Source: CAZSDU01 sp964429135
GTDB taxonomy: Bacteria; Bacteroidota; Bacteroidia; Bacteroidales; FEN-979
Direction of reading: 5' to 3'
Length of the DNA stretch: 64,000 nucleotides
Assembly: GCA_964429135.1 (NCBI GenBank)
Contig: CAYSAU010000009.1
Coordinates: 66,561-130,560 of the forward strand
The position numbers and the translations under genes are program-made. Under the pieces are notes generated by a model, which was not told where the DNA came from, ran no database searches, and saw only the letters and a program-made list of their open reading frames with translations. Positions within the stretch are counted from its first letter, which is position 1; the number at the start of each line of letters is the position of its first letter. Of the stretch, positions 17,395-26,341 are shown one piece after another.

Positions 17395-18780
17395 TTAAGA
17401 TTTACAATTGAATGTTTTTATGAGATAATCTTTAAAATCGGGGTAAGCATTGGGTAACATTTCATAATATTCCTGTTTCCCGTCCAAGCCATCCAGGCTT
17501 TTCGGAAGTGTGGGATTCAGGTTGATAAGCCTGAATATTTCCTCAGGAAATTTGGCAGGATGTGCAGTTTCAAGTGAAACACAAAGCTGGTCTTTCGTAT
17601 TGAATTCCGGGTTCTGCCTGAGAAACTCCATTAATCCGGCCCAACCTACAGCCCCATGAGGTTCAAGCATCAAACCAAATTTCTGATAAGCCTCCACCAT
17701 GATTTTCCGGGTTGTTTCATCATTGATGCTCAGGGCGAATAACTCTTTTTTCATTTGGTCCAGGCTGGCCTGACGGTGGATTTTTCCCGTTTCATCCATG
17801 AACCCGCCATATAATGAAACCAGGCGTGCAAGGTTACTGGGATGACCCACATTCATGGCGCTTGATATACAGTTCCGTGAGGGTTCTATTCTATGATAAT
17901 TCCCCGTTGCCATATAGTGAGGAAATTCATCATTTTCATTCGTGGCAATAATAAACCTTAGTACCGGAAGTCCCATTTTCATGGCCATTACCCCCCCCAT
18001 CATATCCCCGAAATTCCCGGATGGAACTGAAAAAATGATTTTCTCGTTTATCCCTTCTTTTTTTAATCTTGAATAGGCATAAAAATAATACACGGTTTGC
18101 GGAATCAGCCTGCCAATATTTATGGAATTGGCTGACGACAGTTTAAGTTTATCTAGATCGGGGTCGGCAAAGGCCTGTTTCACCAATGCCTGGCAATCAT
18201 CGAACTTGGCATCCAAAGCCAGGACATGAATATTTTCCCCCAATGTAGTCATTTGTTTCCGCTGACGATTGGTCACTTCCGATTGTGGGAATAAAACAAC
18301 CACCTGAATGGAATCAAGTTTGTGAAAAGCACTGGCAACAGCACTTCCCGTATCACCCGAGGTAGCCGTCAGAATGAGCAGTTGGCTTTGCTCTTTTTGC
18401 AGATAGTGCTGCATCAGCCTGCCCATCATACGAGCAGCGAAATCCTTAAAAGAAGCGGTAGGACCCTGATCCAGCCGCATCACATATTTACGTTCCAGAA
18501 CAGGTTCAAGCGGAATCTCGAAATCGTAAGCATCTCTGACAATCTTCATCAGGTCTTCGTCAGCTATTTCACCCATAAGAAATTTCCGGCTTACCTCATA
18601 AGCGATTTCAGGATATGGTCTGGAGGTGAAAGAAAAAATATCCTCAGGGCTAAATTTCGGAATGACCTCAGGCATATAAAGTCCTTTATCAGGTGCCTGA
18701 CCTTTAAGTAAAGCCTGGCTGAAGGTTACTTTCTCAGCTTTCAGGTTGGTTGAATAAAACAATAGTGGATGATCCATCAT
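17395..18780 (-). CDS. thrC: Threonine synthase
   Basis: This 461-residue PLP enzyme converts O-phosphohomoserine to threonine. The PLP lysine is in DQGPTASFKDFAARMMG, and the Gly-rich phosphate loop is SVPSGNFGDMMGG. LTATSGDTGSAVASAFH and the N-terminal YSTNLKAEKVTFSQALLKG are typical of the longer (fungal/E. coli-type) class. The ATG directly follows the stop codon of the upstream PLP-enzyme gene with no spacer; a second ATG three bases on (18777) is equally possible. Translational coupling with the flanking genes is likely. thrH follows immediately. Confidence 0.96.
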   Translation of the reverse strand: MMDHPLLFYSTNLKAEKVTFSQALLKGQAPDKGLYMPEVIPKFSPEDIFSFTSRPYPEIAYEVSRKFLMGEIADEDLMKIVRDAYDFEIPLEPVLERKYVMRLDQGPTASFKDFAARMMGRLMQHYLQKEQSQLLILTATSGDTGSAVASAFHKLDSIQVVVLFPQSEVTNRQRKQMTTLGENIHVLALDAKFDDCQALVKQAFADPDLDKLKLSSANSINIGRLIPQTVYYFYAYSRLKKEGINEKIIFSVPSGNFGDMMGGVMAMKMGLPVLRFIIATNENDEFPHYMATGNYHRIEPSRNCISSAMNVGHPSNLARLVSLYGGFMDETGKIHRQASLDQMKKELFALSINDETTRKIMVEAYQKFGLMLEPHGAVGWAGLMEFLRQNPEFNTKDQLCVSLETAHPAKFPEEIFRLINLNPTLPKSLDGLDGKQEYYEMLPNAYPDFKDYLIKTFNCKS

Positions 18781-20250
18781 TCAGTCCTTTCTTAATCTTG
18801 CCGAAGAGGCTCCGCCAGCAGAATACTCCGGGGATGTAACCTTGATTATGTTACCATCCAGTACCGACAAAGCCTGATCCAGATCCCTGATGATATCATC
18901 AGCATGTTCGACCCCTATGCAAAGCCGGATCAGATTGGATGGAATTCCAGCAAGTTTTCTCCCCTCTTCACCTTGTTGGGAATGGGTTGAAATGGCAGGG
19001 ATGGTAGCCACGGACTTAATTCTTCCAAGGTCGGTTGCCCGCCATATTCTGGTAAAGGCATCAAAGACATCACGGGTCTGTTTCGCATCTCCTTTGATAT
19101 TAAATGACATGAGATGGCCATATCGGTTTACTTTCGACTTGTAAAGGTCATCAAACTCCGAATCCACGAGAAACATATATTCTGAGGCAAGACGGTGTAG
19201 CGGATGGTTTGTCAAACCGAGGTAATCCACTTTTTCCACATGTTTGTGATTTGCCAGGAAATCTGCGACCTTCATGGTCGTGCGGCTCATATGATCCATT
19301 CTCATACGAAGGGTGCGGATATCATTCAGCGCCATGACAGCATTCATGGGAGAAATATTGGGACCGTTATCCCGGTTGGGTAGGAGTTTTAGATATGTTG
19401 CAAAATCGGCTTTCATGTCAGGATTATCAATTTTCGACACCAGATTTTTCCGGGAGATGATGGCTCCGCAAATACCAAATCCGCTTGTTGACAGGGATTT
19501 TGTAACCGACTGAACCACAATGTCGGCTCCATGTTCAAGGGGCCGTAACAAGGCAGGTGTTGCCACTGTTGAATCAATGATCAGCGGGATCCCGTGGCGA
19601 TGGGCGAGGTCAGCAACTTTTTTCAGATCAAAGAAGGCCTGACCGGGATTACTTGGCATCTCCCCATACAGGAAGCGGGTGTTTTCATCGATCAGCGACT
19701 CCCATTCTGACAAATCGGCTGAATGAACAACTTTCCTCCACTCCACATTTCTTTCCATTTGCTTTCTTACCGAAAATTGCTGGAAAGTACCACCATACAC
19801 CTGTGTTGTGGCAACAAAATTTATGGGAGCTTTCGGATTTTTCGGATCTACCACCAGAAACGGATCAACCGCACTCTGTATGGCCGCCATCCCTGAAGAA
19901 GTTGCAATGCAGGATGTTTCTATTTCTGTTCCATAGCCATCCAGCAAGGCGAGTACTCCTTCCAGGTAATACATGCTGGGGTTGGCTATACGGGAATAAC
20001 ACCAGGTTGGGACCAGGTAGCCCAAGGCTGCTTCCATTTCATCGGAATCACGGTAAGCCTGGGAAGTGGACATGTAGATGGGCTCAATGATGGAACCCTG
20101 ATTAAAATCAAGGGCTTCCTGCATGGAGTATATCCCGTGAGTTGCGATCGTATCGAAACGACAGGACTTCATTTGACTGAGGTATTCCTTTTGCCACTTC
20201 ATGGCTCTTTCCGCTGCTTTGAGATAGTGATTCATTCCTTCATTATTCAT
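18781..20250 (-). CDS. PLP-dependent Cys/Met-metabolism enzyme, long form
   Basis: This 489-residue member of the trans-sulfuration family is about 90 residues longer than usual because of an N-terminal extension (to about residue 45) and inserts such as EWRKVVHSADLSEWESLIDE. Family features are YSRIANPSMYYLEGVLALLDGYG, SGMAAIQSA, TTQVYGGTFQQFS, the PLP lysine in VVQSVTKSLSTSGFG, and a C-terminal LIRLCIGVEHADDIIRDLDQAL. Such proteins are variously annotated O-acetylhomoserine sulfhydrylase or cystathionine/methionine lyase. It is first in the run leading into thrC and thrH. The link suggests homoserine-derived amino acids, but the reaction is not decidable from sequence. Confidence 0.82.
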   Translation of the reverse strand: MNNEGMNHYLKAAERAMKWQKEYLSQMKSCRFDTIATHGIYSMQEALDFNQGSIIEPIYMSTSQAYRDSDEMEAALGYLVPTWCYSRIANPSMYYLEGVLALLDGYGTEIETSCIATSSGMAAIQSAVDPFLVVDPKNPKAPINFVATTQVYGGTFQQFSVRKQMERNVEWRKVVHSADLSEWESLIDENTRFLYGEMPSNPGQAFFDLKKVADLAHRHGIPLIIDSTVATPALLRPLEHGADIVVQSVTKSLSTSGFGICGAIISRKNLVSKIDNPDMKADFATYLKLLPNRDNGPNISPMNAVMALNDIRTLRMRMDHMSRTTMKVADFLANHKHVEKVDYLGLTNHPLHRLASEYMFLVDSEFDDLYKSKVNRYGHLMSFNIKGDAKQTRDVFDAFTRIWRATDLGRIKSVATIPAISTHSQQGEEGRKLAGIPSNLIRLCIGVEHADDIIRDLDQALSVLDGNIIKVTSPEYSAGGASSARLRKD

Positions 20251-20302
20251 AGGTCATGGATTTTTAAAATTCACAGGGATAAATATCCCCTTTGCTAAAA
20301 TT

Positions 20303-20333
20303 CAAATTTATAAAAGAAAACAAACAGTATCAA
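20303..20333 (-). promoter_or_regulatory. Promoter of the Met/Thr operon
   Basis: On the minus strand, TAAATTTG (20303-20310) matches TAnnTTTG, and TTG (20331-20333) lies 20 bases upstream. The box is 52 bases before the ATG at 20250. The rest of the 200-base divergent gap holds only the lpd promoter. Confidence 0.6.
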
Positions 20334-20405
20334 TTTCCTCGGTAATATTTTCTGTTTTAGTGAAAAATCATCTTTTTATGCCGATGAGAAAACCCCATTA
20401 CTGAC

Positions 20406-20435
20406 TTGCAGTCAAAGGAGATTTTCATACCTTTG
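20406..20435 (+). promoter_or_regulatory. Promoter of lpdA
   Basis: TTG at 20406-20408, a spacer of 19 bases, then TACCTTTG at 20428-20435. The ATG follows at 20451, giving a leader of roughly ten bases. Confidence 0.8.
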
Positions 20436-20450
20436 TAACATAAAACAGAA

Positions 20451-21842
20451 ATGATGAACTACGATATTATTGTGATCGGCAGCGGTCCAGGCGGATACGT
20501 TGCCGCTATCCGCGCGGCCCAGTTGGGGTTTTCAGTTGGCGTGGTGGAAAAAGCTGAATTAGGGGGGATCTGCCTGAACTGGGGTTGTATCCCGACCAAA
20601 GCATTGTTAAAAAGCGCCCAGGTTTTTCAATATGTACAGCATGCCATTGAATACGGGGTCACCGCCACTGAAGCGAAAGCTGATTTCCCTGCCATGATCA
20701 GAAGAAGCCGTGATGTGGCAGAATCCATGAGCAAAGGGATACAATTTTTATTTAAAAAAAATAAAATCGAGCATATCAGAGGCTTTGGCAAAGTAAAACC
20801 AGGCAAAGTCGTCGAGGTTACTGATGAAGCCGGTAACATTACAACATATACTGCCCACCATATCATCCTGGCCACGGGAGCGAGGTCAAAGGAACTTCCC
20901 AACCTTCAGCAGGACGGAAAAAAAATTATAGGCTACCGTGAGGCCATGACCCTGAAGGAACAACCTAAAAGCATGGTAGTTATTGGTTCCGGCGCCATTG
21001 GCTCTGAATTTGCCTGGTTCTATCATTCCATCGGTACCAAAGTGACCCTGGTTGAGGTACTGCCTTACATCGTTCCCATTGAAGATGAAGAAGTATCGAA
21101 AAACCTTGAACGTTCTTTTAAAAAAGCCGGCATGAAAGTGATGACAGGCGTTTCCGTTGAATCTGTTGATACCAGCGGAAGTCAATGCAGTGTTAACATC
21201 AAAACAAAAAAGGGTGAAGAAATTATCGAATGCGATATTGTTCTTTCCGCTGTTGGCGTAACTACCAATCTTGAAGGACTAGGTCTCGAAGAAACTGGCA
21301 TTACTGTTGAAAAAGGTAAAGTACTGGTGGATGATTTTTACCGGACCAGTGTTGAAGGATATTATGCCATTGGGGATATCGTCAAGGGGCCTGCACTCGC
21401 CCATGTCGCATCTCATGAAGGTATTATCTGCATTGAAAAAATTAAGGGTATGCCTGTGGAACCTCTCGATTATGGCAATATCCCGGGCTGTACCTACACC
21501 CATCCGGAAATTGCCTCCGTGGGAATGACTGAAAAAGCAGCGCTGGAAGCAGGATATGAAATAAAGGTAGGGAAATTTCCCTTCACCGCCTCCGGTAAGG
21601 CAACCGCTGCTGGTGCCCGGGATGGCTTTATCAAGGTGATTTTTGATAACAAGTATGGGGAATGGCTGGGAGCCCATATGATCGGTGAAAATGTAACGGA
21701 AATGATCGCAGAGGTGGTCGTGGCACGTAAACTGGAAACCACCGGCAGGGAAATCATCGAAGCCGTTCATCCCCATCCGACCATGAGCGAAGCCATTATG
21801 GAAGCAGTAGCTCAAGCGTACAATGAGTGCATCCACCTGTAA
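20451..21842 (+). CDS. lpdA: Dihydrolipoyl dehydrogenase
   Basis: This 463-residue flavoprotein reoxidises dihydrolipoamide in 2-oxoacid dehydrogenase complexes and the glycine cleavage system. The FAD-binding motif is IIVIGSGPGGYVAA at the N-terminus. The redox disulfide is Cys41/Cys46 in GGICLNWGCIPTKA. The NAD motif is VIGSGAIGSEFAWF, the second FAD motif is GYYAIGDIV, and the C-terminal catalytic pair is in EAVHPHPTMSEAIME. It has its own strong promoter and is not next to a complex, so it may serve several, including the gcvP product encoded at 11722. An alternative start is the second Met at 20454. Confidence 0.96.
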   Translation: MMNYDIIVIGSGPGGYVAAIRAAQLGFSVGVVEKAELGGICLNWGCIPTKALLKSAQVFQYVQHAIEYGVTATEAKADFPAMIRRSRDVAESMSKGIQFLFKKNKIEHIRGFGKVKPGKVVEVTDEAGNITTYTAHHIILATGARSKELPNLQQDGKKIIGYREAMTLKEQPKSMVVIGSGAIGSEFAWFYHSIGTKVTLVEVLPYIVPIEDEEVSKNLERSFKKAGMKVMTGVSVESVDTSGSQCSVNIKTKKGEEIIECDIVLSAVGVTTNLEGLGLEETGITVEKGKVLVDDFYRTSVEGYYAIGDIVKGPALAHVASHEGIICIEKIKGMPVEPLDYGNIPGCTYTHPEIASVGMTEKAALEAGYEIKVGKFPFTASGKATAAGARDGFIKVIFDNKYGEWLGAHMIGENVTEMIAEVVVARKLETTGREIIEAVHPHPTMSEAIMEAVAQAYNECIHL

Positions 21843-21874
21843 ATGAAAGAATGCATGGATAGAAAAGATTTTCT

Positions 21875-22417
21875 ATGGAAATAATAAAGACGAAACTGGA
21901 GGGGTTGTGGATCATCAAACCCGTGGTATTTGAGGATGAGCGAGGGTATTTTTTTGAATCCTTCAATCAGGAAAAATTCATACAGGTTGGGATTGATGTG
22001 AAATTCGTACAGGATAATGAATCCAAATCTCGTAAAGGGGTCCTCAGGGGATTACATTTCCAGAATCCGCCTTATGCCCAGGGCAAACTGGTCAGGGTCA
22101 TGCGGGGTTCTGTATTGGATGTAGCCGTGGATATCCGAACCCAATCACCCACTTATGGTCAATGGGAATCCATCGTGCTCTCCGGTCAGAACAAATGGAT
22201 GTATTGGATTCCCCCGGGTTTCGCCCACGGATTCGTGACCCTGGAAGACGAAACCATCTTTTTTTATAAATGCACCAACATTTACAATAAATCATCCGAA
22301 GGCAGTATTATCTGGAATGATCCTGATCTGAAGATCGACTGGGGCCTGCAAAACCCTGTGATTTCTGAGAAAGATAAAACAGGTCCCATGTTCCGGGATT
22401 TTATCAGCAAATTCTGA
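21875..22417 (+). CDS. rfbC: dTDP-4-dehydrorhamnose 3,5-epimerase
   Basis: This 180-residue cupin-fold enzyme of dTDP-L-rhamnose synthesis epimerises C3 and C5 of dTDP-4-keto-6-deoxyglucose. Family motifs are FEDERGYFFESFNQEKF, RKGVLRGLHFQNPPYAQGKLV (with the catalytic His), and WIPPGFAHGFVTLED. The other rfb genes (A, B, D) are absent from the window, so it is a lone copy of the pathway. A near-perfect 18-base palindrome overlaps its start codon (21859-21876). It is followed 39 bases later by a lytic transglycosylase gene, consistent with envelope biogenesis. Confidence 0.95.
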   Translation: MEIIKTKLEGLWIIKPVVFEDERGYFFESFNQEKFIQVGIDVKFVQDNESKSRKGVLRGLHFQNPPYAQGKLVRVMRGSVLDVAVDIRTQSPTYGQWESIVLSGQNKWMYWIPPGFAHGFVTLEDETIFFYKCTNIYNKSSEGSIIWNDPDLKIDWGLQNPVISEKDKTGPMFRDFISKF

Positions 22418-22456
22418 TTGCCTGTTTTGACAATCCTGCTTACCAACTTTACTCTT

Positions 22457-23458
22457 ATGCGGAAAAAAAAACGCCTTATCATATTCGGGATCGGTTTTGC
22501 CCTAATTACAGTGACCGGAATTCTGGCATTTGTTGAAACAAAAAACAACAACAAGGAATACCAGCAGCTTTTTATGCGTTATACCAAAACTTTCTCGCCT
22601 GAAGTGCCGCCGATGGCTGATTTTGCCGGTGAAAAAGCCCCGATAGATCTGTTTTATGTCAGGGAAGGACTAGAAAGAGAGATCTTGGCTGCAACCTTCA
22701 TGCATTCCTCCACAACCCTGATGTTCAAACGCTCCTACCGGTGGTTTCCGGTGATTGAACCCATTTTGAAAAAGAATAATATTCCCAATGATTTTAAATT
22801 CATCGCGGCCATCGAAAGCAATTTCGCCAACGTCACTTCCCCATCCGGAGCAGTGGGCTTCTGGCAATTTTTAAAGGCTACCGGTCAGAAATACGGTCTG
22901 GAGATCAATGCCGAGGTAGATGAGCGTTATCACCTTGAAAAAGCTACGGAAGCAGCATGCAAGTACTTTAAAGATGCTTATAAGATCTATAAAAACTGGA
23001 CACTGGTGGCTGCTTCCTATAACCGTGGGATGGACGGAATATCCAAAGCCTTAGCCAAACAAAGGGTCAATTCATACTACGATCTTTACCTAAACGATGA
23101 AACCTCACGGTATATCTTCCGGATTCTGGCGTTCAAAGAGGTCTATAACCATCCATTGAGTTATGGGTTTTACCTCCGTGAAAAAGATTTGTATCCACAA
23201 ATCCCATGCACTTCGATGTCCATTGACAGCAGCATCACCAACATTCCCGAATTGGCAAAGAAATTGAAAGTTAATTACCGTATTTTGAAAGAATTAAATC
23301 CCTGGATTCTGGGTTATGCCTTGCCCAATAAGATGAAAAAAACTTATGTTTTTCTTCTTCCTAAAGAGGGAGGGATGAGTTACGAGAACCTGTTGAAAAA
23401 ATTCCCTATGAAGGAATCATTTTTTCGAGATAGCCTAAAATTGAACGAAGTCCGTTGA
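22457..23458 (+). CDS. Lytic murein transglycosylase (SLT domain, MltD-like)
   Basis: The 333-residue protein has an uncleaved or weak signal anchor (RLIIFGIGFALITVTGILAF). It is followed by a Slt-type lysozyme-fold domain with the catalytic Glu120 in FIAAIESNFANVTSPSGAVG. FWQFLKATGQKYGLEI, the VAASYNRG motif and the Tyr-rich SRYIFRILAFKEVY complete the family pattern. It cleaves peptidoglycan between MurNAc and GlcNAc with 1,6-anhydro product formation. After the domain, a short region (SITNIPELAKKLKVNYRILK, then ELNPWILG) looks like one degenerate LysM-type module. The start is placed at the ATG 22457; the frame is also open from a TTG directly after the rfbC stop. Confidence 0.9.
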   Translation: MRKKKRLIIFGIGFALITVTGILAFVETKNNNKEYQQLFMRYTKTFSPEVPPMADFAGEKAPIDLFYVREGLEREILAATFMHSSTTLMFKRSYRWFPVIEPILKKNNIPNDFKFIAAIESNFANVTSPSGAVGFWQFLKATGQKYGLEINAEVDERYHLEKATEAACKYFKDAYKIYKNWTLVAASYNRGMDGISKALAKQRVNSYYDLYLNDETSRYIFRILAFKEVYNHPLSYGFYLREKDLYPQIPCTSMSIDSSITNIPELAKKLKVNYRILKELNPWILGYALPNKMKKTYVFLLPKEGGMSYENLLKKFPMKESFFRDSLKLNEVR

Positions 23459-23480
23459 ACCAGTTGAATTACCCTTTATA

Positions 23481-26306
23481 GTGGAAGAAAATCTCGAAGT
23501 TTTTGGTGCAAGGGTTCATAATTTGAAAAATATTGACCTGGTGATTCCCCGCAACAAGCTTGTGGTATTTACCGGTTTAAGCGGAAGCGGGAAGTCTTCG
23601 CTGGCCTTTGACACCATTTATGCGGAAGGTCAGCGCCGTTATATGGAAACGTTTTCGGCTTATGCCCGTCAGTTTATCGGCAACCTCGAACGGCCTGATG
23701 TCGATAAAATCAGCGGACTAAGTCCGGTCATTTCCATTGAACAAAAATCAACCAACCGCAACCCGCGGTCTACTGTGGGAACAATTACAGAGATCTATGA
23801 TTTCATGCGGCTGCTTTTTGCCCGTGTGGCAGATGCTTATTCCTCTGCCACGGGAGAAAAGATGGTCAGGTATAATGAGCAGCAAATCAATGATCTTATC
23901 CTGTCGCAATGCATGGGTAAGACCATTATCATCCTTGCTCCCGTTGTCAAAGGAAGGAAAGGCCATTACCGGGAATTATTTGAACAAATCAGGAAACAGG
24001 GATTCCTAAATGTCAGAATTGATGGGGAGATCCACGAAATTTCCCACGGTTTACAGTTGGATCGGTACAAAGTCCACGATGTGGAAATCGTGATTGACCA
24101 GCTTACCATAAAAGCGGATAACGGTCAGCGGCTTTCAGGTTCAGTCAACCTGGCCATGCAGCATGGCAAAGGCATGCTGATGATCATCGATACTTCAAAC
24201 GATCAGCTCAGGCATTACAGCCGCATGCTCATGTGCCCGACCACGGGGATATCATACGACGAACCCGAACCCAATACTTTCTCCTTCAACTCCCCCTATG
24301 GTGCTTGTCCGAGATGTAACGGGCTGGGGGCTATTTCGGAAATCGACATCGGAAAGATTATCCCTGATCGTTCCATAAGCATCAAAAAAGGAGGTATAGT
24401 CCCTCTTGGGGAATATAAAAACACCTGGATATTCAAACAAATGGAAGCCATCGGTGAAAAATATGGATTCACTTTAACCAGCCCGATCAAAGAAATTCCC
24501 GAACAAGCCATCAATGTCATTCTGTACGGATCAGATGAGATTTTTAAGGTGAAGAATGATTACCTCGGGGTCACCTCTACCTATGCTCTGAATTTTGAAG
24601 GCATCGTCAGCTTCATCAATGCCCAGCATGCCGAATCTGCTCCTGCCGGGGTCATGAAATGGGTGGGCAGTTTCATGAACAAACTTCCCTGTCCGGAATG
24701 TCATGGTAACCGTCTGAAACAGGAATCCCTCCATTTCAAAATCCATCATCAAACCATTGCAGATCTGGCCAATACCGACCTGGTCAGGTTATCAGCATGG
24801 TTTGAAGCGCTTCCTGGTCACCTGGATGATCGTAAGCAGCGCATTGCATATGAGATCATCAGGGAAATCAGAAACAGAATTGGATTCCTGCTCGATGTCG
24901 GGATCGGTTACCTGACCCTGAACCGGACTGCCCGTAGCCTGTCGGGAGGAGAAAGCCAGAGGATCCGTCTGGCTACACAGATTGGCTCCAGGCTTGTAGG
25001 AGTGCTTTACATTCTTGATGAACCCAGTATCGGGTTGCACCAGCATGATAACCTGAGGCTGATCAAGGCATTGAAAGCCCTAAGGGATACCGGAAACTCG
25101 GTCATCGTGGTAGAACACGACCAAGAAACCATTTTATCGGCCGACCATGTGATTGATATCGGACCAGGCGCCGGAGCCCATGGTGGACGGGTCGTAGCCC
25201 AGGGCACACCTCTTGAAATCATGCAGAATGATCATCTTACCGGCCAATACCTGAGGGGTAAAAAGAAAATAGAAATTCCTGAAAAAAGACGTCAGGGAAA
25301 CGGGAAATTCCTTAGGGTCAACGGTGCAAGCGGCAATAATCTGAAATCTGTAGATCTTGTTCTGCCTTTAGGAAAATTCATCTGCATTACCGGCCTTTCC
25401 GGAAGCGGAAAATCTTCCCTGATCAATGAAACGCTATATCCTATCCTAAGCCGGCATTTTTACCGATCTGAACAGAAACCCCTTCCCTACCATTCCATTT
25501 CTGGTATTGAACACCTTGATAAGGTGATAGAAATTGATCAATCGCCTATCGGAAGGACACCCAGGTCAAACCCTGCAACTTATACCAAAGTATTCGATGA
25601 AATCCGAAAACTCTTTGCTTCTCTCCCCGAATCGAAAATCAGAGGATACAAACCCGGCCGCTTCTCTTTTAACGTTCAGGGCGGAAGATGCGAAACCTGT
25701 AAAGGGGCAGGACTCCGTAACATCGAGATGAACTTCCTCCCGGATGTTTACGTACTATGCGAAACCTGTCAGGGAAAACGCTACAACAGGGAAACCCTGG
25801 AAGTCAGGTACAAGGGAAAATCCATCAACGATGTTCTTAATATGACCATAGAACAAGCCGTGGAATTCTTTGAAAACGTCCCCATGATTCTTCATAGAAT
25901 AAAAACAATGCATGAAGTCGGACTTGGATATATTACACTCGGGCAACAGTCCACCACCATTTCGGGAGGAGAAGCACAGCGGGTGAAACTGGCTACAGAA
26001 TTGTCCAAGGCGGATACCGGCAATACGATGTACATTCTTGATGAGCCAACCACCGGACTGCACTTTGAGGATGTAAAAGTGTTGCTCCATGTTTTAAATA
26101 AGCTGGTTGATAAAGGGAATACAGTTCTTGTTATCGAACATAACCTGGAAGTCATTAAAGTGGCGGATCATATCATTGATCTGGGACCGGAAGGGGGTGA
26201 AAGCGGGGGACAGGTCATCTGCGAGGGATCGCCAGAGCAAGTCAGCTTACATCTCGAAAGCTATACCGCTAAATATTTAAGGCCATTACTTAATCAACGA
26301 AAATAG
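23481..26306 (+). CDS. uvrA: Excinuclease ABC subunit A
   Basis: This 941-residue damage-recognition ATPase of nucleotide excision repair starts at a GTG codon (VEENLEVFGARVHNLKN). It has two ABC ATPase halves. Walker A motifs are GLSGSGKS at residues 32-39 and again at 638-645; the signature sequences are LSGGESQRIRLATQ and ISGGEAQRVKLATE. The C-terminal zinc finger is complete (CETCKGAG ... CETCQGKRY). The first zinc site is altered: the position normally occupied by CPxCG reads CPTTG, while the partner CPRCNGLG is intact. A promoter for the downstream gene begins right after the stop. Confidence 0.97.
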   Translation: MEENLEVFGARVHNLKNIDLVIPRNKLVVFTGLSGSGKSSLAFDTIYAEGQRRYMETFSAYARQFIGNLERPDVDKISGLSPVISIEQKSTNRNPRSTVGTITEIYDFMRLLFARVADAYSSATGEKMVRYNEQQINDLILSQCMGKTIIILAPVVKGRKGHYRELFEQIRKQGFLNVRIDGEIHEISHGLQLDRYKVHDVEIVIDQLTIKADNGQRLSGSVNLAMQHGKGMLMIIDTSNDQLRHYSRMLMCPTTGISYDEPEPNTFSFNSPYGACPRCNGLGAISEIDIGKIIPDRSISIKKGGIVPLGEYKNTWIFKQMEAIGEKYGFTLTSPIKEIPEQAINVILYGSDEIFKVKNDYLGVTSTYALNFEGIVSFINAQHAESAPAGVMKWVGSFMNKLPCPECHGNRLKQESLHFKIHHQTIADLANTDLVRLSAWFEALPGHLDDRKQRIAYEIIREIRNRIGFLLDVGIGYLTLNRTARSLSGGESQRIRLATQIGSRLVGVLYILDEPSIGLHQHDNLRLIKALKALRDTGNSVIVVEHDQETILSADHVIDIGPGAGAHGGRVVAQGTPLEIMQNDHLTGQYLRGKKKIEIPEKRRQGNGKFLRVNGASGNNLKSVDLVLPLGKFICITGLSGSGKSSLINETLYPILSRHFYRSEQKPLPYHSISGIEHLDKVIEIDQSPIGRTPRSNPATYTKVFDEIRKLFASLPESKIRGYKPGRFSFNVQGGRCETCKGAGLRNIEMNFLPDVYVLCETCQGKRYNRETLEVRYKGKSINDVLNMTIEQAVEFFENVPMILHRIKTMHEVGLGYITLGQQSTTISGGEAQRVKLATELSKADTGNTMYILDEPTTGLHFEDVKVLLHVLNKLVDKGNTVLVIEHNLEVIKVADHIIDLGPEGGESGGQVICEGSPEQVSLHLESYTAKYLRPLLNQRK

Positions 26307-26317
26307 GCATATTTTTA

Positions 26318-26325
26318 TACCTTTG
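26318..26325 (+). promoter_or_regulatory. Promoter -7 box of the LOG-family gene
   Basis: TACCTTTG lies 16 bases before the ATG at 26342, in the 35-base gap after uvrA. No TTG is seen at the -33 distance. Confidence 0.55.
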
Positions 26326-26341
26326 AAACAAAAATCTTCCC

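Noticed and set aside
20653..21836. Several 60-185 codon minus-strand frames opposite lpdA
   Set aside because: They mirror codon structure of the real gene, lack family motifs and overlap it fully; the same applies to comparable frames opposite uvrA, ftsH, gcvP and others.
21859..21876. 18-base palindrome (ATAGAAAA, GA, TTTTCTAT) over the rfbC start codon as an operator
   Set aside because: It is AT-rich and short, and no partner copy or regulator gene is nearby; chance is as likely.
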